Shown here: piece by piece, positions 51,256 through 60,737 of the stretch
Layout of the letters: each line of letters starts with the position of its first letter
Position numbering within the stretch: the first letter of the stretch is position 1
Source of the DNA: Sporosarcina sp. ACRSM
Lineage (GTDB): Bacteria; Bacillota; Bacilli; Bacillales_A; Planococcaceae
DNA length: 64,000 nt
Direction: 5' to 3'
Assembly: GCF_022346545.1 (NCBI RefSeq)
Contig: NZ_JAKRNU010000007.1
Coordinates: forward strand, 124,001-188,000
Notes under the pieces: model-generated
Told to the model about the DNA's origin: nothing
The model's input: only the letters and a program-made list of their open reading frames with translations
Database searches by the model: none
Position numbers and translations under genes: made by a program

Positions 51256-52452
51256 TTACGCTGTGACTGTGAAAGCAGGAAGCGGGTCGTTCAATGCTTT
51301 CCAGTCCATTTTCATTTCATCTTCAGTTAATAAGCAGCGGTCTAACGACATCTCAATGGTCTCACGATCCATGTCGATCCCGATTAGTACAAGCTCCGTC
51401 ATTCGATCGCCGAATTCTTCATCCCACTTTTCCAATAGCTCCGGTTCTTCCTGTAGGATTTGGTTTCTTTCTTGTTCAGGATAAGTCGCGAGCCATTCAC
51501 CAGCTCCTTGAAAGATGATAGAAGGCCCGGCTTGTGATAACAAACCGATCATTTCCATTCGCGTCGCCAGCCAAAAAAATCCTTTGGCCCGCACGACTTC
51601 CTCCGGCCATTCCTCTAACCACCGCAGCCATCTTTCAGGGTGAAATGGTTTTTTCCTGCGATAGACAAAGGATGAAATGCCATATTCCTCTGTTTCTGGC
51701 GTATGTTCTTCCGTTAATTCCTTGATCCATCCGGCCCCTTGACTGGCCTCTTCAAAATCAAATAAATGAGTATCTAGGATTTCATCTAATGCGACTTGTG
51801 AATGCGTACTTTCAATTATTTTGGCATCTGGATTTAGCCTTTGGAGAACTGCTGTTAATTCCCCGACAGTCTCTTGATCCACCAAATCGGTTTTATTTAG
51901 GATCAATACATTGGCAAATTCAATTTGATCGATTAATAAATCCACCACTTCACGCGTATCCAACTGATCTGTCCCTTGCTTCCGATCAAGCAAATTTTCT
52001 CCTGATGAGAAATCATGCCAAAAACGATTTGCATCCACCACTGTCACCATCGTATCCAACCGGCAATAGTCCGTTAAATTAATGCCCAGACTTTCATCCA
52101 CATATGTGAACGTTTGGGCAACCGGAATAGGCTCCGAAATACCGGATGATTCGATGAGGATATAGTCAATATCTCCTTTTTGGACGAGCCTTTCCACCTC
52201 GATCATCAAGTCCTCTCGTAACGTGCAGCATATACAGCCATTTTGAAGCTCCACCAATTTTTCATCCGTTCGAGAGAAACCTCCTTGTTTGACCAAAGCC
52301 GCGTCAATATTGACTTCGCTCATATCATTGACAATAACGGCAATCTTCTTATTCTCCCGATTGGTTAACACATGATTCAATAACGTTGTTTTCCCTGAAC
52401 CTAAATAACCACTAAGCACTGTGACAGGTATTTTTCTAGTCAGTTTCTTCAC
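51256..52452 (-). CDS. zagA: COG0523 zinc metallochaperone GTPase (ZagA/YciC type)
   Basis: 398 residues. Walker [10 protein letters not shown] (about 15-23), the metal motif GCICC (CxCC, about 73-77), GTPase motifs ESSGISEP and NKTDLVD, and a CobW C-terminal domain with [18 protein letters not shown] helices. In B. subtilis the Zur-controlled ZagA (YciC) uses GTP/ZTP to deliver zinc to folate enzymes under starvation. The Zur palindrome 10 nt upstream of the start codon supports the same regulation. Confidence 0.9.
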   Translation of the reverse strand: MKKLTRKIPVTVLSGYLGSGKTTLLNHVLTNRENKKIAVIVNDMSEVNIDAALVKQGGFSRTDEKLVELQNGCICCTLREDLMIEVERLVQKGDIDYILIESSGISEPIPVAQTFTYVDESLGINLTDYCRLDTMVTVVDANRFWHDFSSGENLLDRKQGTDQLDTREVVDLLIDQIEFANVLILNKTDLVDQETVGELTAVLQRLNPDAKIIESTHSQVALDEILDTHLFDFEEASQGAGWIKELTEEHTPETEEYGISSFVYRRKKPFHPERWLRWLEEWPEEVVRAKGFFWLATRMEMIGLLSQAGPSIIFQGAGEWLATYPEQERNQILQEEPELLEKWDEEFGDRMTELVLIGIDMDRETIEMSLDRCLLTEDEMKMDWKALNDPLPAFTVTA

Positions 52453-52461
52453 CTCATTTTA

Positions 52462-52484
52462 TAAATCGTAATAATTACGATTTA
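52462..52484. promoter_or_regulatory. Perfect Zur box
   Basis: AAATCGTAAT and ATTACGATTT arms around a single A, flanked by T and A (23 nt, fully palindromic). A further half-site (TAAATCATAAT) overlaps its right side. It covers the zagA-rpmG promoter. No gene is seen in the rest of the gap to 52737. Confidence 0.9.
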
Positions 52485-52737
52485 AATCATAATCAAATTT
52501 TTTCTTAAATGCAAGCTAAAATAAAAATTGGCGTGTTATTCAAAAGTTAATTGGGGAACTGATCATGCTTTGGAGCAGAATTTCACCGTCCCCTCCCGCT
52601 TCAAAGTATCCGTTGAATAATTGGTTCCGTTACACGTCATTTCATTTTTAACTTGGAAAAAAACTTGCTACAATTCGATAAGAAACAAATTTTGAAGCAC
52701 TAAATAAATTGAATAGGAAATTTGAGGTGAGAGATGC

Positions 52738-52998
52738 ATGTTAGTGAAAGGGACAAACATAAATATCCCTATTTTCTATTGGATATTACTGGTTCCCATC
52801 TTCTTAGTGGTAAGTTTTAAAAGTTTATTTTGGGATTTTGAGATTCAATATTTTTCCTTCAATCAATTAGAAGATTTTGGTCGTTATGTATTTATCTTAG
52901 GTGTTAGTTTTACTGAAGCATTTATCTATATGCTTTTAATTCGACTTGTTGTATTTCTTTCCAAAAAGACTTTCATAAAACCCAAACAACAACAGTAG
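52738..52998 (+). CDS. Small membrane protein (86 aa)
   Basis: Two transmembrane segments (IFYWILLVPIFLVVSFKSLFW and YVFILGVSFTEAFIYMLLIRLVVFL) and a basic tail (KKTFIKPKQQQ). RBS GAGGTGAGAG. No family recognised. Single gene ending in a terminator (53087-53125). Confidence 0.6.
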   Translation: MLVKGTNINIPIFYWILLVPIFLVVSFKSLFWDFEIQYFSFNQLEDFGRYVFILGVSFTEAFIYMLLIRLVVFLSKKTFIKPKQQQ

Positions 52999-53086
52999 TC
53001 CTAATGTAACAAACCTATTTTAAAATTTATGGCCATCGCAAAATAGAGATCTTTGGGTAGTACAAGGGACATTAGACACCTAAATA

Positions 53087-53125
53087 AAGCCACGATAACC
53101 GAATCATCTACGGTTATCGTGGCTT
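53087..53125. terminator. Terminator hairpin
   Basis: AAGCCACGATAACCG / CGGTTATCGTGGCTT perfect 15-bp stem. Confidence 0.75.
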
Positions 53126-53254
53126 ATAACTCTCTATCCAATCGAATGCATATCCTTGCAGAAACATTGTATCAATAGGCAAGTTTCTATTATCCACCAT
53201 TTTTAGAACTCCCATGATTTCAAACAGTTATTGATAACCTAGCTTCTCCAACAC

Positions 53255-53659
53255 TCACTCTTCCGTATTAAAACTCCCTAAAATCATGAAATCCACCACA
53301 ACTCCACTCACTGGATTTTCTGAACCTAATACACTAATCCCGAGGACTGTTACACCACTGATGCTTGTCACATTCGCAGAGACATATTTTGCACTAACAT
53401 TCTTCTCTCGCATTTGGACTCTCGGCCTTGCATTTATCGTAGGATTTGTCGAATATACGCTTGATACGGCATAGTCAATTGTTGTTAAGAATGGATTACC
53501 ACTAGCAAGCCCATCGTCCGTGAAGTAAAGTGTAGCGATACCATTTGCGTCTGATGTCGCTTGTCCATAAACGATTCGCTTCGCCTTTTTAGGATTCGGC
53601 TCTCCTGCTTGTAACACTTGAAAAACGGTTGGTGCCAGTGAAAAAATTTCAAGGCTCAT
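53255..53659 (-). CDS. Hypothetical protein (134 aa)
   Basis: Beta-rich, Val/Ser/Thr-rich soluble protein (QATSDANGIATLYFTDDGLASGNPFLT and the repeated VTVLGISVLGSENPVSGVVV). Possibly a surface or structural domain; composition recalls phage tail or S-layer associated proteins but I recognise no family. No signal peptide. Isolated minus-strand gene. Confidence 0.55.
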   Translation of the reverse strand: MSLEIFSLAPTVFQVLQAGEPNPKKAKRIVYGQATSDANGIATLYFTDDGLASGNPFLTTIDYAVSSVYSTNPTINARPRVQMREKNVSAKYVSANVTSISGVTVLGISVLGSENPVSGVVVDFMILGSFNTEE

Positions 53660-53820
53660 CGCTCTTCACCCTCTGTCATCCGATGTATGCTTGTCACCTA
53701 TACGTTACTATTGTATGTATTTTTTATTCGTTTATTACTTTAACTACCTTGAATTTCATAGCAGAAAGATAATGAGATCACTCAACACAAAAAATTTTTT
53801 CAAAATCTCTCTCATTTCGA

Positions 53821-53849
53821 TTGATAATGATTATCATTCTTGTTATAAT
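53821..53849 (+). promoter_or_regulatory. Fur-controlled promoter
   Basis: TTGATA (53821) and TATAAT (53844) with 17-bp spacing; the spacer and -35 contain TGATAATGATTATCA, a perfect 7-1-7 Fur palindrome. Transcription should start near 53856 and be shut off by Fe-Fur. Confidence 0.8.
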
Positions 53850-53855
53850 AGTTGT

Positions 53856-53970
53856 AGAGTTCACAACGGACTCTACAAATGAATTCCAGCATTCCTTTAC
53901 TCGACTTTGAAAAGGCTATGGACAGAACGCCCCCTATCGACTAATCCGATAAGGGGCGTTCTTCCTTTTT
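53856..53970 (+). ncRNA. Candidate Fur-regulated small RNA
   Basis: From the start site the transcript would be about 110 nt: a 5' hairpin (GTAGAGT / ACTCTAC), an unstructured stretch with CCAGCATTCC and TTTACTC, and a strong terminator (GAACGCCCC / GGGGCGTTC, T-run to 53971). A 21-codon frame (MNSSIPLLDFEKAMDRTPPI) is present but has no ribosome site. Size, Fur box and the presence of an FbpB-like gene in the window suggest an FsrA-like iron-sparing RNA. Confidence 0.6.
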
Positions 53971-55055
53971 TATACGCGAGTCGGCATTGTTTCTGTAAGG
54001 ATATGAACGAGTCGGTCCCCAACTTCGGACGTAGACGCTGTTCCTTTCATATCTGGTGTTAATGTCGTATTTTCGATTAATAGATCTTCAATCGCATCGA
54101 GCACAAGCTTACCGTAATTTTCATGTCCCAAGTAATCGAGCATTTGACTAGCTGACCAAACAGAAGCTAACGGGTTGCCGATCCCTTTACCTGCAATATC
54201 TGGAGCAGAGCCGTGTACCGGTTCAAACATCGACGGAAACGCTCGTTCAGGGTTCACATTCGCACCTGCCGCAAGGCCGATACCGCCTGCCAATGCTGCC
54301 CCGATATCTGTTAAAATATCGCCAAATAAATTGGAAGTGACAACAACTTCAAATCGTTTAGGGTCTGTAATCATCAGCATAGCTGCCGCATCTACGAGAT
54401 AAGAAGCCGTTTCTACTTCCGGATACTCCGCACTCACTTCCTCAAATACTTGGTCCCAGAAAACCATGGAATAATTTAAGGCATTCGCTTTGCTTATGCT
54501 TGTTAAACTACGTCCTTGTTTTTTCGCCGTTTCAAATGCATAGCGAATAATGCGTTCCGTTCCTTTACGTGAAAACACAGCATTTTGTAATACCACTTCG
54601 TTTTCTTGTCCTTTAAATAGCCAATCACCCGCACCGGAATATTCTCCTTCCGTGTTTTCACGGATAAACAGCATGTCAACATCTTCCCGGTTCACATTTG
54701 CCAGTGGGCAATGCGCCCCTTTTAATAGTTTCACGGGACGGATATTCACATATTGATCGAAGCTTTTACGGATGATTAATAACAAATCCCATAAGGAAAT
54801 ATGATCAGGGATACCTGGAAAACCAACAGCGCCCAAATAGATCGCATCAAATTGTTTTAATTGTTCAATCCCATCTTCCGCCATCATGCGTCCAGTTTTT
54901 GCATAATACTCGCAGCCCCACGGAAAGTGCGTAAAGTCAAACTGAAAACCGCCGTCTAACTCTGCAACTTTGTGAAGCACTTTAATGCCTTGGTCAATGA
55001 CTTCCGGACCAATCCCATCCCCTGCAATTACAGCAATTTTATATGTTGTCGTCAT
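53970..55055 (-). CDS. Tartrate/D-malate dehydrogenase family protein
   Basis: 361 residues, isocitrate/isopropylmalate dehydrogenase fold. VIAGDGIGPEV, NIRPVKLLKG, FIRENTEGEYSG, SKANALNYSM (catalytic Lys), TSNLFGDILTDIGAALAGG and EPVHGSAPDIAGKG are all present. The IRENTEGEYS and NIRPVK combination points to tartrate dehydrogenase/D-malate dehydrogenase. It is a paralog of 25527-26588. Upstream is a remnant of an aldehyde dehydrogenase gene in the same direction, so it may be the survivor of a catabolic operon. Confidence 0.87.
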   Translation of the reverse strand: MTTTYKIAVIAGDGIGPEVIDQGIKVLHKVAELDGGFQFDFTHFPWGCEYYAKTGRMMAEDGIEQLKQFDAIYLGAVGFPGIPDHISLWDLLLIIRKSFDQYVNIRPVKLLKGAHCPLANVNREDVDMLFIRENTEGEYSGAGDWLFKGQENEVVLQNAVFSRKGTERIIRYAFETAKKQGRSLTSISKANALNYSMVFWDQVFEEVSAEYPEVETASYLVDAAAMLMITDPKRFEVVVTSNLFGDILTDIGAALAGGIGLAAGANVNPERAFPSMFEPVHGSAPDIAGKGIGNPLASVWSASQMLDYLGHENYGKLVLDAIEDLLIENTTLTPDMKGTASTSEVGDRLVHILTETMPTRV

Positions 55056-55068
55056 CTTTTCAACACCT

Positions 55069-55190
55069 TCACTCTTGATTCCAAACGATTAGCTTCAACT
55101 CCGTCATTTCCTCTACTGCATACTTGATCCCTTCGCGTCCTGTACCGCTTTCTTTCTTTCACTCCACCATATGGTCTTTGACAACGCGGT
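55069..55190 (-). pseudogene. Aldehyde dehydrogenase C-terminal remnant
   Basis: Minus-strand translation gives QRPYGGVKE and, after a small frameshift, SGTGREGIKYAVEEMTELK with a LIVWNQ end. This is the last 40 residues of an aldehyde/succinate-semialdehyde dehydrogenase; the rest of the gene is gone. Beyond it, 55200-55480 is AT-rich with one terminator-like hairpin (AAAGCCACGAT / ATCGCGGCTTT, 55367-55412) and no gene. Confidence 0.7.
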
Positions 55191-55772
55191 AGTTTGTAAT
55201 CATGACACCCCCTGTTTATAAACCCAATTTCGAATTATCCATCAACTATGCCATTTCTTCAATTGTATCAATTTTATTCAGAACTACAATAGTAGCAAAT
55301 ATTTCTTAACGCGACGTTTAGTAAAGGCGTCTCGATTAATTCGGGAATACTATTAAGAGGAACACTAAAAAGCCACGATCTCCGAATTATCTTCTGTCAT
55401 CGCGGCTTTCACGTTCCATTCAATTGTATGCAATTCTTTATGAAGCCAATGATTCAATACGTAGGCTTCTATTCTTTACAGAACTTACGAATGAGAAAGC
55501 CCACTTCTTTAGGGGTGGGATGATAGTGAGTTCGGCTTACGACATCTATCAGTTTCTCATTTTTTTGCGGTCTATTTGTCTATGTTAATAGTTGCGAACG
55601 TATGATCCGTTCATTATAATATAGATATGATGAGTTGTCGAAATATTATAGCATCAGGAAATCTCTTCAACAATCACTTCGTATGTCGGCATCGATTCCA
55701 TCGATCTTTCTTTGGAAATGTGCTAAGCAATACGTTGAGGACCAAAGAAAACGTTAGAAAGGAGCGAACCTA

Positions 55773-57371
55773 ATGGCCAGGAAAGATAGAACACCCAGTT
55801 ATGTACTTGAACTAGAAATGCGAACAACTGCCCGTGATCGCAAGATTTTAGACAAGAAGATGCGTATCGGGAAGCAGATCTACAATGCCTGCCTTGGGGA
55901 AGCTCAAAAACGATTGAGAGCTGTTCTTGCGGATAAGCCCTATCGATTAACCGTAAAAGCAAAACAAGCCATTTCAGCCAAGTACCACATTGCCAAAGCG
56001 AAGAAGGCGAAGAAGCGGACAGCAGAAGAGAAAGAAATCATGCGTGAATGTAAACGGCTAGCCGATGAACTTCATGCAATTGAACAAAGCTACGGTTATT
56101 CAGAATATCAACTTCATACCTTTGTCGCACCCATCCAAGCAAAATTCGCCAAGAACATTGGCTCGTTTGAAGCACAAAAACTCGCAACGAGAGCTTTCAA
56201 TGCAGTTGAAAAGATCCATTATCGACAAGCGAAGAAGGTACACTTTAAACACCATTCGGATGAATTCTCAATCGATAACAAATCGAATACCACGGGTTTG
56301 CGCTATGTAGAGGGGTATATTCTTTGGGGCGAACAGACAAGGGTTTCAAAGAAAAATCCTGTTTCTCAGCCAAAGAAAGGTGCCATTAAAGTACCGCTTA
56401 TTGTGAAACGCAACGACCGCTACGCACAGATGGCCTTATGTGACCGAACCAAATATGTCCGTGTGATTGCTAGGGAAATTCGTGGTGAGATTCGCTACTT
56501 CGCCCAACTCGTACAAGAAGGTTTTCCACCGGATAAATCATGGAAGAAAAACCGTAAAGTTTCAGGTGAAGTAACAAAGCGTGTCGGACTTGATGTAGGA
56601 ACAAGTACGCTCGCTATTTCGAGTGAGAAAACAGTCGAGCTTCATGAATTAGCACCTGAATGCGTGGCAGATAACAAGGAACTCCGAAAGATTGAGCGAG
56701 CGATGGACAGAAGCAAACGGGCAACCCACCCAGACAACTACAACGAAGACGGCACGATCAAGCGCAGTATGAAGTTAGAATGGCATTTCTCGAAACGCTA
56801 TCTTCGATTAAAGATGATCCGAAAAGACCTCCATCGAAAGCTCGCAGTTAAACGAAAACAGTCGCATGAAATCCTCTCGAACCATATTCTCTCGCTCGGT
56901 TCAGATATTCGCGTAGAAACCATGCGGATACAAGGACTTCAAAGGCGAGCCAAGAAGACAACGCGCAACAAGAGGAACGGCAAAATCAACAAGAAAAAGC
57001 GATACGGTAAGGTCATCGCCAACCGAGCGCCTGCCATGTTGATGGAGATCATTGATCGGAAACTACACTATCAAGGAAGAACAATCAAGAAAATTAACAC
57101 ATCCAAAGTCAAAGCAAGCCAATTCAATCATGTGACTGGCGAATATAACAAGAAAGATATAAGTGAACGTTGGAATGAGGGGATGCTAGGTGAGCGCATC
57201 CAACGCGACCTGTATAGTGCGTTCTTAATCGGAAACACTGTCGATACCTTGGATGCCGTAGCCGTGGACTTGTGCAACCAAGGGTGGCAGAACTTCGTCA
57301 CACTGCATCATCAAGAAGTGACAAGACTTCAAAGACACTGGAACAAGCAAATGCGTTGGTATGTCGCTTAA
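55773..57371 (+). CDS. TnpB-like RuvC nuclease lacking the zinc finger
   Basis: 532 residues, longer than canonical TnpB (about 370-400). RuvC residues are in place: Asp274 (GLDVGTSTLA), Glu382 (VETMRIQGL) and Asp479 (QRDLYSAFLI). The region that should hold the CxxC...CxxC finger (about 440-475, KVKASQFNHVTGEYNKKDISERW) has no cysteine at all. An extra helical, Lys-rich insert occupies about residues 40-105. RBS AAAGGAGCG. Probable omegaRNA-guided nuclease of a divergent class. Confidence 0.8.
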   Translation: MARKDRTPSYVLELEMRTTARDRKILDKKMRIGKQIYNACLGEAQKRLRAVLADKPYRLTVKAKQAISAKYHIAKAKKAKKRTAEEKEIMRECKRLADELHAIEQSYGYSEYQLHTFVAPIQAKFAKNIGSFEAQKLATRAFNAVEKIHYRQAKKVHFKHHSDEFSIDNKSNTTGLRYVEGYILWGEQTRVSKKNPVSQPKKGAIKVPLIVKRNDRYAQMALCDRTKYVRVIAREIRGEIRYFAQLVQEGFPPDKSWKKNRKVSGEVTKRVGLDVGTSTLAISSEKTVELHELAPECVADNKELRKIERAMDRSKRATHPDNYNEDGTIKRSMKLEWHFSKRYLRLKMIRKDLHRKLAVKRKQSHEILSNHILSLGSDIRVETMRIQGLQRRAKKTTRNKRNGKINKKKRYGKVIANRAPAMLMEIIDRKLHYQGRTIKKINTSKVKASQFNHVTGEYNKKDISERWNEGMLGERIQRDLYSAFLIGNTVDTLDAVAVDLCNQGWQNFVTLHHQEVTRLQRHWNKQMRWYVA

Positions 57372-57630
57372 TACAGACCAGTCGGAATGACAGAGTTGCC
57401 GACTTTAATAATGGAGTGGGTGTCGCAAGTGCACGAACGGTCTTCATTGGCTAATCGGAGTAGCACCGAACTAAACGTTCTAGCCCCACGAACTTCTTTG
57501 GAAAAGCGCAACAGTGTAGGGATGGCAACCTCAATCGCAAGGTTGATCAGGTCGCCCTAAAAAGTGTGCTGTTAGTAGCAAGTTTCCACTAACCCAAAGA
57601 ACCCCACGGCTTTAGCCGTGGGTATTGTCA
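57372..57630 (+). ncRNA. Probable omegaRNA of the second TnpB
   Basis: The 260 nt between the tnpB stop and the right end is non-coding and hairpin-rich (for example GGCAACCTCAATCGCAAGGTTG near 57525 and CCCCACGGC / GCCGTGGG at the end). This is where TnpB guide RNAs are encoded. Extent is inferred. Confidence 0.5.
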
Positions 57631-58878
57631 GGATCTCCCGAATTTCCATCCTGGCATTGAAATCGCTTTGCCTTCTTTCCGCTCTTTCGCATATTCAGCT
57701 GTAGCTGTGAACAGGACGTCAGAAGATGAATTCAATGCAGTTTCACAAGAATCCTGAATAACCCCGATGATAAAACCGACACCAACCACTTGCATTGCAA
57801 TATCATTTGGGATACCAAATAAACTACAAGCGAGTGGGATTAGTAAAAGGGATCCGCCCGCAACACCTGATGCACCTGCTGCCGAAACAGCCGCCACAAC
57901 AGAAAGTATAATGGCAGTCAGTATATCTACTTCAATCCCAAGCGTGTTTGCTGTGGCAAGCGTCAACACAGCAATCGTTACAGCCGCGCCAGCCATATTA
58001 ATCGTAGCGCCAAGCGGGATGGAAACGGCATAAGTATCCTCGTCTAACCCAAGTTTTTCTGCCATTTTCATATTGACTGGAATATTCGCAGCTGAACTAC
58101 GTGTAAAGAATGCAGTGATACCGCTTTCTCTTAAAACCATTAAAACAAGTGGATACGGATTTTTTCGCGTATAGATGAATACGATTAATGGATTCATAAC
58201 AAACGCGATAAACAACATACATCCCACTAAAATTAAAATTAATTCACCGTAAGTTTTTAAAGCAGAAAAACCTGTCGTTACAATTGCATCAAAAACAAGT
58301 CCCATAATACCGAACGGCGCTAAATTGATCACCCATTGTACCACTTTAGTGATCGCATCCGAAAAACTGCCTAGCACATCTTTCGTATTTTGCGTTGCCT
58401 TTTTTAATGCCAGCCCTAAAACGACTGCCCACATTAAGATCCCTAAATAGTTGGCACTGATTAAGGCGTCAATCGGATTGGCAACTACGTTAAAGAGTAA
58501 TGTTTTAATAACTTCCACAATACCTTCTGGAGGAGACAAATCTTCTACTCCTGTTGTCAGTATTAGTTTAACCGGGAACATAAAGCTCGCCACCACAGCG
58601 ACAACCCCAGCAAATAATGTGCCAATCGCATAAAGACCAAGTATCGATTTCATATTCGTTTTCGTACCACTCTTATGCGCAGCAATCGCATGCATCACCA
58701 AGAATAAGACCAAGACAGGTGCAACCGCTTTTAACGCCCCAACAAATAAAGAACCAAGAATAGAGACCCCACTCGCCGCGTCAGGAACGGTTAAAGCCAA
58801 GATAAGACCTATAAGTATACCGATAACAATCCGCTTTACCAGACTTATCTGATTCCATTTTAAAACTAAACCTTTCAT
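57628..58878 (-). CDS. sstT: Serine/threonine:Na+ symporter SstT
   Basis: 416 residues in the DAACS fold with SstT-specific segments: [39 protein letters not shown] and [22 protein letters not shown] at the end. It imports serine and threonine with sodium. ATG 58878 has TGGAGGGTAGG; the frame opens at 58956. The right end of the IS element abuts its stop codon. Confidence 0.92.
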   Translation of the reverse strand: MKGLVLKWNQISLVKRIVIGILIGLILALTVPDAASGVSILGSLFVGALKAVAPVLVLFLVMHAIAAHKSGTKTNMKSILGLYAIGTLFAGVVAVVASFMFPVKLILTTGVEDLSPPEGIVEVIKTLLFNVVANPIDALISANYLGILMWAVVLGLALKKATQNTKDVLGSFSDAITKVVQWVINLAPFGIMGLVFDAIVTTGFSALKTYGELILILVGCMLFIAFVMNPLIVFIYTRKNPYPLVLMVLRESGITAFFTRSSAANIPVNMKMAEKLGLDEDTYAVSIPLGATINMAGAAVTIAVLTLATANTLGIEVDILTAIILSVVAAVSAAGASGVAGGSLLLIPLACSLFGIPNDIAMQVVGVGFIIGVIQDSCETALNSSSDVLFTATAEYAKERKEGKAISMPGWKFGRS

Positions 58879-59115
58879 AAACCTACCCTCCAAAATTTTC
58901 TGAATACCCCATGTTAGAACATGTGCAATCACTTCTCCTCGTATAAGCATCCTCAACTTATTAACTTAAGAGTAGATTGACACCCTATTTTAACACAATT
59001 TTTTAGAATTGCGAAACGGCTTTTTCATATTTGAACCTATTTGGGCATTCCTGATGAAAATAATAAAAAGCTATATTCTCCTTAATAATTGCTTTTTTTA
59101 CTCTCTAAAATTATA

Positions 59116-59143
59116 GCCTCAATTCCTAAAAAGAAATTGAGGC
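59116..59143 (-). terminator. Hairpin after the TOMM genes
   Basis: GCCTCAATT / AATTGAGGC stem 13 nt past the sagB-like stop, followed by TATAATTTT on the minus strand. The remaining gap to sstT has no ORF that looks like a TOMM precursor. Confidence 0.6.
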
Positions 59144-59155
59144 ATTGCCACTTAC

Positions 59156-60715
59156 TTAACTACGCAGACTTCCAGTTAACCAAGGACGGTGTCGATACGG
59201 ACCTGTCGGGATTTGAATGAGACTAGTTTTTCCTTGTGGACTCAGCTTATAAATCTCATCACATACGTTCGCATCAAAGCCGAGGAGCGGGTGTCCTCCG
59301 ATTCCAAGGGCTGACGCGACGAGCAGGATTCTTTGCACCAGCATACCCGCTTCCATTTGTTGGATGCGGCATCCTCTATATCCCATTTCCGTTTTGAAAT
59401 AATTTTTGTTCCCTGCCACATGTAGGCACAGTGGCACTTGGAACATATTCACATTCCCTCCGGAAATGCCGTGCTGTAACCGTAATCGCGGATCTCCGAG
59501 TTGTACCGGACGTAACGCATGGGCAGAGCTGTCATAGTGATAGGCACCATTCGGAATGCCTTCGACATTATACAAACATCCGTAAATTGAGACACGGGAC
59601 TGCTGTTTCTTTTGAACTCCATCCAAATCATTTGGATACGAGAAGGAATCCACCGCGCCCTTAAGCAGTGTGGCAAGCTGTAGTTGACTGACCTTTCCCA
59701 GAACGAAATCTATGTCCGGTGAAAATCGCTTTCGGCAGACTGACGCCAAATCATACGACAATTGGTTCACAGAAGGTAGCGTCACCGTTTGACCCCCACC
59801 ATTGATTGGCTCCTCCTTGATCTGCCGAAACGATCTCGTTGATTCCAACATAGACGCTTCATTCATTTTAGTTAACATCGGAAACGCTATAACCCTTCGT
59901 GATTTCACGTAATGAGTAGACTGAATGGCTGTCAACTCTTGGCATAATTCAGTGGCAGAGTCATCCCTATCTATGTGACTTCTGTTGAAGTAGCTTGTTG
60001 ATTCCGCCGATAGTGGAATCACCGCATACACACTCTCCTCTTGTTCGGAAAGCCCAAGCAGGTGGTTGATGGCCCGATCAAGGAACTGGAAGTATACCCA
60101 AGGGACGAAGCCAAAACATTTTGCAACTTCCAGTAATTGTCCAATCAGCACACCAGCATCCAGCCCTTGAAGACGGTAGGCGAAGTTATTGTATTTAAAG
60201 AAATTTTTCCAAAACATTGTCGATACAAAAACAGAACCAAAACAATCGGATAGATCACAACGATTACCAAGTGCCCGGGATAGATAGGAATCGAAATTTC
60301 CTTCCCGGAGCAACACTAAGCGATGATGTGCTACATCATAATGGTAAACACCCGTAGGCAAATGCTCGATTTTCAAATAAACGTACAATTCGTTTGGATA
60401 CAGCGCCCCACCGGAAGGAACAAACCGCCGTTTCGACTGCATTAAGTCCAAGGCTTGATCGCTCATCATAGACTCGCTACATTGAGTCAGACCAAATACA
60501 TACCAGAGAAAATGACCGATTTTGTTTAGGTCGACCTTTGCAGTTTCTTCCATCCTTTTAAGCGTCAACGGTACCTCTAATGAGAGCGGAATCGTAGGTA
60601 AGCCACGGTAGAGCTTATACGCAAGCGGTGCATCATCCCAATCCACTTCCCAGTCTCGCGGGCTTACCTTGTCAATGTCAAAATGGAGATTGTGCAGAAA
60701 TGCCTCAAGATTCAT
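59156..60715 (-). CDS. SagB/ThcOx-type TOMM dehydrogenase
   Basis: 519 residues composed of two nitroreductase-like halves. First half: FVPSGGALYPNELYVYLK (about residues 95-113) and LDAGVLIGQLLEVAKCFG; second half: YGCLYNVEGIPNGAYHYD and MEAGMLVQRILLVASALGIGG. These are SagB-family motifs; the enzyme uses FMN to oxidise azolines to thiazoles/oxazoles on a ribosomal peptide. It follows the YcaO gene by 22 nt and ends the operon. Confidence 0.88.
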   Translation of the reverse strand: MNLEAFLHNLHFDIDKVSPRDWEVDWDDAPLAYKLYRGLPTIPLSLEVPLTLKRMEETAKVDLNKIGHFLWYVFGLTQCSESMMSDQALDLMQSKRRFVPSGGALYPNELYVYLKIEHLPTGVYHYDVAHHRLVLLREGNFDSYLSRALGNRCDLSDCFGSVFVSTMFWKNFFKYNNFAYRLQGLDAGVLIGQLLEVAKCFGFVPWVYFQFLDRAINHLLGLSEQEESVYAVIPLSAESTSYFNRSHIDRDDSATELCQELTAIQSTHYVKSRRVIAFPMLTKMNEASMLESTRSFRQIKEEPINGGGQTVTLPSVNQLSYDLASVCRKRFSPDIDFVLGKVSQLQLATLLKGAVDSFSYPNDLDGVQKKQQSRVSIYGCLYNVEGIPNGAYHYDSSAHALRPVQLGDPRLRLQHGISGGNVNMFQVPLCLHVAGNKNYFKTEMGYRGCRIQQMEAGMLVQRILLVASALGIGGHPLLGFDANVCDEIYKLSPQGKTSLIQIPTGPYRHRPWLTGSLRS

Positions 60716-60737
60716 CCTCCTACCTCCTCACGACTGG

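Larger units (their letters stand above)
55488..57632 (+). mobile_element. IS200/IS605-type element with zinc-finger-less TnpB
   Basis: Left end: GAAAGCCCACTTCTTTAGGG hairpin after a TTAC (55480-55520). Right end: CCCCACGGCTTTAGCCGTGGG (57601-57622), lying against the sstT stop codon. Between them are one tnpB-like gene and a structured 3' region. No tnpA is present. Boundaries are approximate; TTAC as target/TAM is inference. Confidence 0.65.

Noticed and set aside
53255..53659. Phage tail protein
   Set aside because: Composition is suggestive but no phage neighbours and no recognised motif; left as hypothetical.
58960..59155. TOMM precursor peptide downstream of the sagB-like gene
   Set aside because: No short frame with leader plus Cys/Gly- or Ser/Thr-rich core is present on either strand.
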